From the NCBI GenBank assembly GCA_035628915.1, contig DASPIW010000053.1, positions 186,001-250,000 of the forward strand: DNA of 64,000 bases, given 5' to 3'. The notes under the pieces were generated by a model. It saw only the letters and a program-made list of their open reading frames with translations, was not told where the DNA came from and ran no database searches. Positions 60,619-64,000 of this stretch are shown in pieces (within the stretch, counting starts at the first letter, position 1; each line of letters starts with the position of its first letter). This DNA comes from JARBUG01 sp035628915 (lineage in GTDB: Bacteria > Bacillota > Sulfobacillia > Symbiobacteriales > Symbiobacteriaceae). Both the position numbers and the translations under genes were made by a program.

Positions 60619-61201
60619 ACGGTTGACCTCCGCTCTTCAAATTTGCTCCGGCCTGGTAGGCTTCTACCATGACTCGGCCGTTCCCCCGGATCTCCCCTGG
60701 CTTGTTCGCTGTGCCGTACACCACGGAAGTGATGGTCACCCCGCACCACGCGGCTTCATCCCGAAACATCGCGTAGGTGTTTGCCGCGCCGGCGGTGAAC
60801 GGGTTGGCATCACCGTACACCAGGGCCAGCACCAGTCTCTTTCCGCGAAGCTTGCAGATGCGTTTGCCGTGTTCGTAGTAATCCAGCCCGTACCACCTGT
60901 CGATAAAGGCCTTGGTTTGAGCCGACGGACCGAAGCAGTAGATGGGGCAGCCAATCACGATACCGTCAGCGGCGATCAGCTTCTCGTACAGATCGACCAT
61001 GTCATCGTCCTGAATACAGCCCACGTACCCGCTGCCATGCTTGCATACGTCACAGGCCTGGCAAGGCCGTATGTTGAGATCGTTCAGGTAAACCTTTTCG
61101 ACCTGGGCGCCCTCGCTCGCTGCTCCCCGGAGCACCTCGCTGACCACGATATCGGAGTTGCCACCCGGACGCGGGCTGCCGATAATCCCGAGGACTCTCA
61201 T
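60611..61201 (-). CDS. Iron-sulfur flavoprotein (NADPH-dependent FMN reductase family)
   Basis: Flavodoxin-fold redox protein, 196 aa from ATG 61201 (GCAGGAGGGA upstream). The FMN phosphate loop GSPRPGGNSD lies at 9-18. An Isf-type cysteine motif Cys47, Cys50, Cys53, Cys62 (CQACDVC then GC) should hold an FeS cluster. GCPIYCFGPSAQTKAFIDRW near 90-110 is the usual flavin/dimer region. Reduces small molecules such as quinones, nitro compounds or O2 in related proteins. It starts 15 bp after the MATE stop, in the same unit, and its 3' end overlaps that of giant protein 2 by 8 bp. Confidence 0.9.
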   Translation of the reverse strand: MRVLGIIGSPRPGGNSDIVVSEVLRGAASEGAQVEKVYLNDLNIRPCQACDVCKHGSGYVGCIQDDDMVDLYEKLIAADGIVIGCPIYCFGPSAQTKAFIDRWYGLDYYEHGKRICKLRGKRLVLALVYGDANPFTAGAANTYAMFRDEAAWCGVTITSVVYGTANKPGEIRGNGRVMVEAYQAGANLKSGGQPST

Positions 61202-61215
61202 GACATTCCCTCCTG

Positions 61216-62532
61216 CTACACCTTGACGGCTTTCCACGCCTGACTCTGGAACCGGCCATATATCATGGCTGACCTGACGACCCAGTCGACGCCGGCGGCG
61301 AGCCAGGCCCCTGACAGCCCCCAGCCGAAAACCTTGATGAAGACGGCCGCAAGCGCCAACCGGAGGGTAATGCCCACCGTCGAGATCACAAAGAGCGGTC
61401 TTGTATCGCCCGCTCCCGACAGGGCGCCGTTCAGCGTGTAGACCAGTGCAGTGAACACCTCTGTGAAGCCGGCGATCCGCAGTGCGGTCGTGCTCAGTTC
61501 CAGCAGCGACGGATCGTTCGTGAAGAGCGCCAGATAAGGCCCCGGCCAGGCGATGAAGAACAGTCCGACCGCTCCGAGGAGGATCATGCTCAGCTTGGCT
61601 GCTTCCCGGGAGACGGCTTCAGCATCATCGGGGCGATTGGCGCCCAGGCGTTGGCCCGTCAGGGCCGCCGTCGCCATGGAAAAGCCGAAGCCCAGCGTCC
61701 AGGAGACGCTCTCGGCGGCCACGGTGATGTTCTGGGCCGCAGCCACCACGGTGCCCAGACCGTTGATCATGGCAGCATACACGATAAAGATGGCAGTACT
61801 AAACATCCGTTCTGCTGAAGCGACAGAGCCGACCCGGACGATCCGCGACACCATGTCCCAATTCACCCGAAGCAGATTTCGCCAATAGAGCCGTGCGCCG
61901 GTCTTCCGGTGGAAGAGGACAATCAGCAGGGCTGCGGCCCCCAGGATCCTGGCATAACTTGTCGCGTATCCCGCCCCATCAGTGCCCAGCGCTGGCAGGC
62001 CGAACGCTCCATACATAAAGCCGTAGGCCAACCCGGCATTGATGACATTCACGCCGATGTTGATGACCAGCGAAGTGCGCGTGTCGCCGGTCGCCCGGAG
62101 GGCGGCGGTCATCATCATCATCCAGTAGGCGGCAACCATGCCCGGCACCATCAGCCGCAGCAGCCGGGCGCCAAGCGGCACCACCTCCGGCCTGGCCCCG
62201 GCCGCCCGGATGACCCAGGGCGCCGCTGCAAAGACCGCCGCGCCCATCGCCAGGGCGAGGAGTGCCCCAAGCCAAAAGACGGTCCGGGTCGCCGGCGCAA
62301 TGCGTTCATGATCGCCGGCGCCCTCCAGCCGCGCCACCATGGCGTTCACGCCGACACCGAGCCCCATGAAGAGGCCGCTCATAAACCACTGCGGGGGCTG
62401 CGTAAACCCGACGGCAGCCGTCGCAACAGTGCCGAGGTGACCGGCGAGGGCCGCACCAACCATGCCGGACAGCATGATCAGCACCTGTTCGCCGATCACC
62501 GGCCATGCCAGTCGGATGAGCTCCTTACGCAT
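61216..62532 (-). CDS. MATE-family multidrug exporter
   Basis: Cation-coupled efflux pump, 438 aa, with twelve predicted membrane segments in two related halves. Family features: IRLAWPVIGEQVLIMLSGMVG at the N-terminus, GFTQPPQWFMSGLFMGLGVGVNAMVAR in helices 2-3, and MATAALTGQRLGANRPDDAE in the second half. ATG 62532 follows GCGGAGGACTG. It heads a unit with promoter element C, downstream of LAL regulator 2, so its expression is probably under LAL control. Substrate unknown; the linked flavoprotein hints at xenobiotic or redox-cycler defence. Confidence 0.92.
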   Translation of the reverse strand: MRKELIRLAWPVIGEQVLIMLSGMVGAALAGHLGTVATAAVGFTQPPQWFMSGLFMGLGVGVNAMVARLEGAGDHERIAPATRTVFWLGALLALAMGAAVFAAAPWVIRAAGARPEVVPLGARLLRLMVPGMVAAYWMMMMTAALRATGDTRTSLVINIGVNVINAGLAYGFMYGAFGLPALGTDGAGYATSYARILGAAALLIVLFHRKTGARLYWRNLLRVNWDMVSRIVRVGSVASAERMFSTAIFIVYAAMINGLGTVVAAAQNITVAAESVSWTLGFGFSMATAALTGQRLGANRPDDAEAVSREAAKLSMILLGAVGLFFIAWPGPYLALFTNDPSLLELSTTALRIAGFTEVFTALVYTLNGALSGAGDTRPLFVISTVGITLRLALAAVFIKVFGWGLSGAWLAAGVDWVVRSAMIYGRFQSQAWKAVKV

Positions 62533-62606
62533 ATGGCGCAGTCCTCCGCGCCCATCGAGATTGACCGGACACGTGCAATTCCTCCCTATCGAGTTGAGTC
62601 ATGCCC

Positions 62607-62654
62607 AGTCTACCTGCCATGGGGTTGTAGCCGGATCACACAAAAGTCGTAGCC
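62607..62654 (-). promoter_or_regulatory. LAL-regulon promoter element C
   Basis: Minus strand: GGCTACGAC (62654-62646), 13 nt, GGCTACAAC (62632-62624), 11 nt, TAGACT (62612-62607). Same spacing as elements A and B. Leader of about 70 nt to the MATE start. Confidence 0.75.
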
Positions 62655-62690
62655 GGGGTCACATCTTTGCGTGCCCCGGCTACCTACAAC
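62642..62690 (-). terminator. Intrinsic terminator of LAL regulator 2, overlapping element C
   Basis: Leftward: GTAGCCGGGG pairs with CCCCGGCTAC (10 bp), followed shortly by TTTT, just past the regulator stop at 62692. As at regulator 1, the 3' arm and T-run form the first part of the next promoter element. Confidence 0.65.
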
Positions 62691-62691
62691 T

Positions 62692-64000
62692 CTATAGCAA
62701 CCCCAGTTCGCGTGCCCGCACCAGCGCCTGTGTCCGGTGGTTGACCCCCAGCTTCCCGAAAATGTTGGAGATGTGCCGCTTCACCGTACCTTCCGAGATA
62801 TAGAGCCGTGCCCCGATTTCGGGATTCGTCATGCCCCCGGCAATCAGCCCCAGCACCTCCCGTTCCCGATCTGTCAGAGCTTCGGCCAGATGCTGCTCCA
62901 CGGACCTGGCCGGCGGAGGGGCGCCCCCGAGGAGCCCGGATGCGTAGGCGTGACCGGCGGCCTGCAACAGCCTGACCATGGGCGGCCCTTCATCCAGGAA
63001 GATCCGGACGTAGCCCTCGGGCTCTGCCACGGCAAGCGCCTCGCTGAGCAGGGTCACGGCCGCCTTCCGGTCGCCGGCGGCATCGGCGGCCAGCGCCTCC
63101 AGGGCCGTGGCCTCCAGCCAGTTCGCCATGCGCCCGCTCGCCCGGGCGGTCGCTGCCTGCCGGGAGAGCACATCCCTGGCCTCCGGCGCCCGGCCCCGGA
63201 CCAGCAGCAGCCGCGCCCGGATGATCTGCTCCTGCTCATACAGAGTTGCCACGGAAGGGTCTACCCCGGGCAGACGCTCCTCCGCCCAGGCCACGGCTGC
63301 CCCTCCCTGCGCCACATGCCACTGCACGGCGCAGGCTGTCAGGGCGAGCTCCGGGCCCAACCCCACCTGGTGGCGGGACACGTGCGCCATGGCTTCATCC
63401 AGACTGCGCCGGAGGGCCCGAAAGTCACCGCGAGCCCCCTGGAGCCGCGCCAGGCTTATGTAGGCACGTGCAATCCCTTTGGGGGCGTACCCCCCTCGCA
63501 CCCGTTCCAGGGCCTCTTGCAGGCAGCGTTCGGCCTCCGCCATGTCGCCCTGCTCCCGTAGCAGTTCACCGAGTGCGGAAAGCACGGGGCTGCTCACGTG
63601 ATTTCGCCGGCCGCTGTGCTCGTCGGACCAGCGCAGGGCCACCCGCAGCAGCTCTACGGCCTCATGAAGCCTGCCGCGGGCGGCCAGCACTTCGGCGTGC
63701 GCCACCCGCGCGAAAACACCGAGGGAGATGTTGCCGGATTCATGGCCCGCCTGTTCCGCCATGAGGCACAACCGGCAGGCATGATCCAAGTCGCCGGTCA
63801 TGTGGCTGCAGGAGGCCAGGGTAAACGCCACGGTGCCCCGAACACCCCAGTCCGCGGGCGCCAGCAGTTGCATCGCTTCATGCCCGCAGGCGAGAGCGCG
63901 GCGAAAATCATTGGTCAATAGGGCCCGATAGGCGTGGACCGCCGCGACCTGTCCGAGTAAATGGTCCCCGTTCCCGAGTCCCGACGCCTTCGCTGCAGCG
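62692..64000 (-). CDS. LuxR/MalT-type (LAL) regulator 2 (N-terminal part outside window)
   Basis: C-terminal 435 or so residues of a paralogue of LAL regulator 1. The frame runs open to the window edge; the sequence at the edge (AAAKASGLGNGDHLLGQVAAVHAYRALL) aligns with regulator 1 (AAAKAAGLANGDLLLGEVAGIHAYRALL), so internal start codons here are not the true start. TPR-like repeats are followed by a LuxR helix-turn-helix (LTDREREVLGLIAGGMTNPEIGARL, EGTVKRHISNIF). Roughly 70 percent identical to regulator 1 and with the same downstream terminator/promoter arrangement: a duplicated regulator-plus-target module. Confidence 0.92.
   Translation of the reverse strand, partial: AAAKASGLGNGDHLLGQVAAVHAYRALLTNDFRRALACGHEAMQLLAPADWGVRGTVAFTLASCSHMTGDLDHACRLCLMAEQAGHESGNISLGVFARVAHAEVLAARGRLHEAVELLRVALRWSDEHSGRRNHVSSPVLSALGELLREQGDMAEAERCLQEALERVRGGYAPKGIARAYISLARLQGARGDFRALRRSLDEAMAHVSRHQVGLGPELALTACAVQWHVAQGGAAVAWAEERLPGVDPSVATLYEQEQIIRARLLLVRGRAPEARDVLSRQAATARASGRMANWLEATALEALAADAAGDRKAAVTLLSEALAVAEPEGYVRIFLDEGPPMVRLLQAAGHAYASGLLGGAPPPARSVEQHLAEALTDREREVLGLIAGGMTNPEIGARLYISEGTVKRHISNIFGKLGVNHRTQALVRARELGLL

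Noticed and set aside
1..64000. CRISPR arrays, tRNA/rRNA genes, insertion sequences, prophage
   Set aside because: I looked for regularly spaced repeats, tRNA cloverleaf or rRNA-like sequence, transposase and phage structural motifs and saw none.

Overview
The window is 64 kb of high-GC, densely coding bacterial chromosome. Strong AGGAGG-type ribosome sites, TTGACA/TATAAT promoters, lipoprotein-type solute-binding proteins, PucR- and YqeC-family genes and the lack of outer-membrane genes suggest a high-GC Gram-positive, most likely a deep-branching Bacillota of the Symbiobacterium kind. That placement is inference. I see no rRNA, tRNA, CRISPR array, insertion sequence or phage module.

Layout. 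(1) 1-18018: a purine/ureide catabolism locus. Two complete molybdenum hydroxylase sets (xanthine-dehydrogenase type), an allantoinase-like amidohydrolase and a five-gene branched-chain-type ABC importer read leftward. A PucR regulator, an allantoate-amidohydrolase-type enzyme, an orotate-phosphoribosyltransferase-like enzyme and the selenium-hydroxylase accessory protein YqeC read rightward. The two halves diverge from back-to-back promoters at 13285-13342. (2) 18115-19436: an ArsR repressor with two paralogous SRPBCC (AHSA1) proteins, tied together by three copies of the palindrome GACACC-N4-GGTGTC. (3) 19788-28913: a mannoside-use locus with a sugar ABC importer (binding protein and two permeases), GH38 alpha-mannosidase, a GntR/LacI-type regulator and a GH99-like endo-mannosidase lipoprotein; ATACC/GGTAT palindromes sit before its transcription units. 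(4) 29416-42615: a 13-kb run hdrC-hdrB-hdrA-mvhD-mvhG-mvhA followed by a maturation protease, hypA, hypB, hypF, hypC, hypD, hypE and a nickel permease. This is everything needed to make a [NiFe]-hydrogenase/heterodisulfide-reductase complex of the electron-bifurcating type. (5) 42701-47262: a GH10-like glycosidase, a CoA-binding protein, a CDP-alcohol phosphatidyltransferase and a bactofilin-like membrane protein.

(6) 47310-64000 holds the least familiar biology. Two paralogous LuxR/MalT-type (LAL) ATPase regulators flank a set of small and redox genes and a pair of very large unrecognised proteins (1428 and 1230 residues). Three transcription units next to the regulators share one promoter architecture: a 9-mer GGCTACAAC, 13 nt, a second copy, 11 nt, then TAGACT. 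They lead to DUF2231 plus a 69-residue protein, to a second 69-residue protein with a broken membrane-protein gene and a ferredoxin-nitroreductase, and to a MATE exporter plus an iron-sulfur flavoprotein. I infer a small LAL regulon. Both window edges cut genes: a molybdenum hydroxylase subunit on the left and the second LAL regulator on the right.
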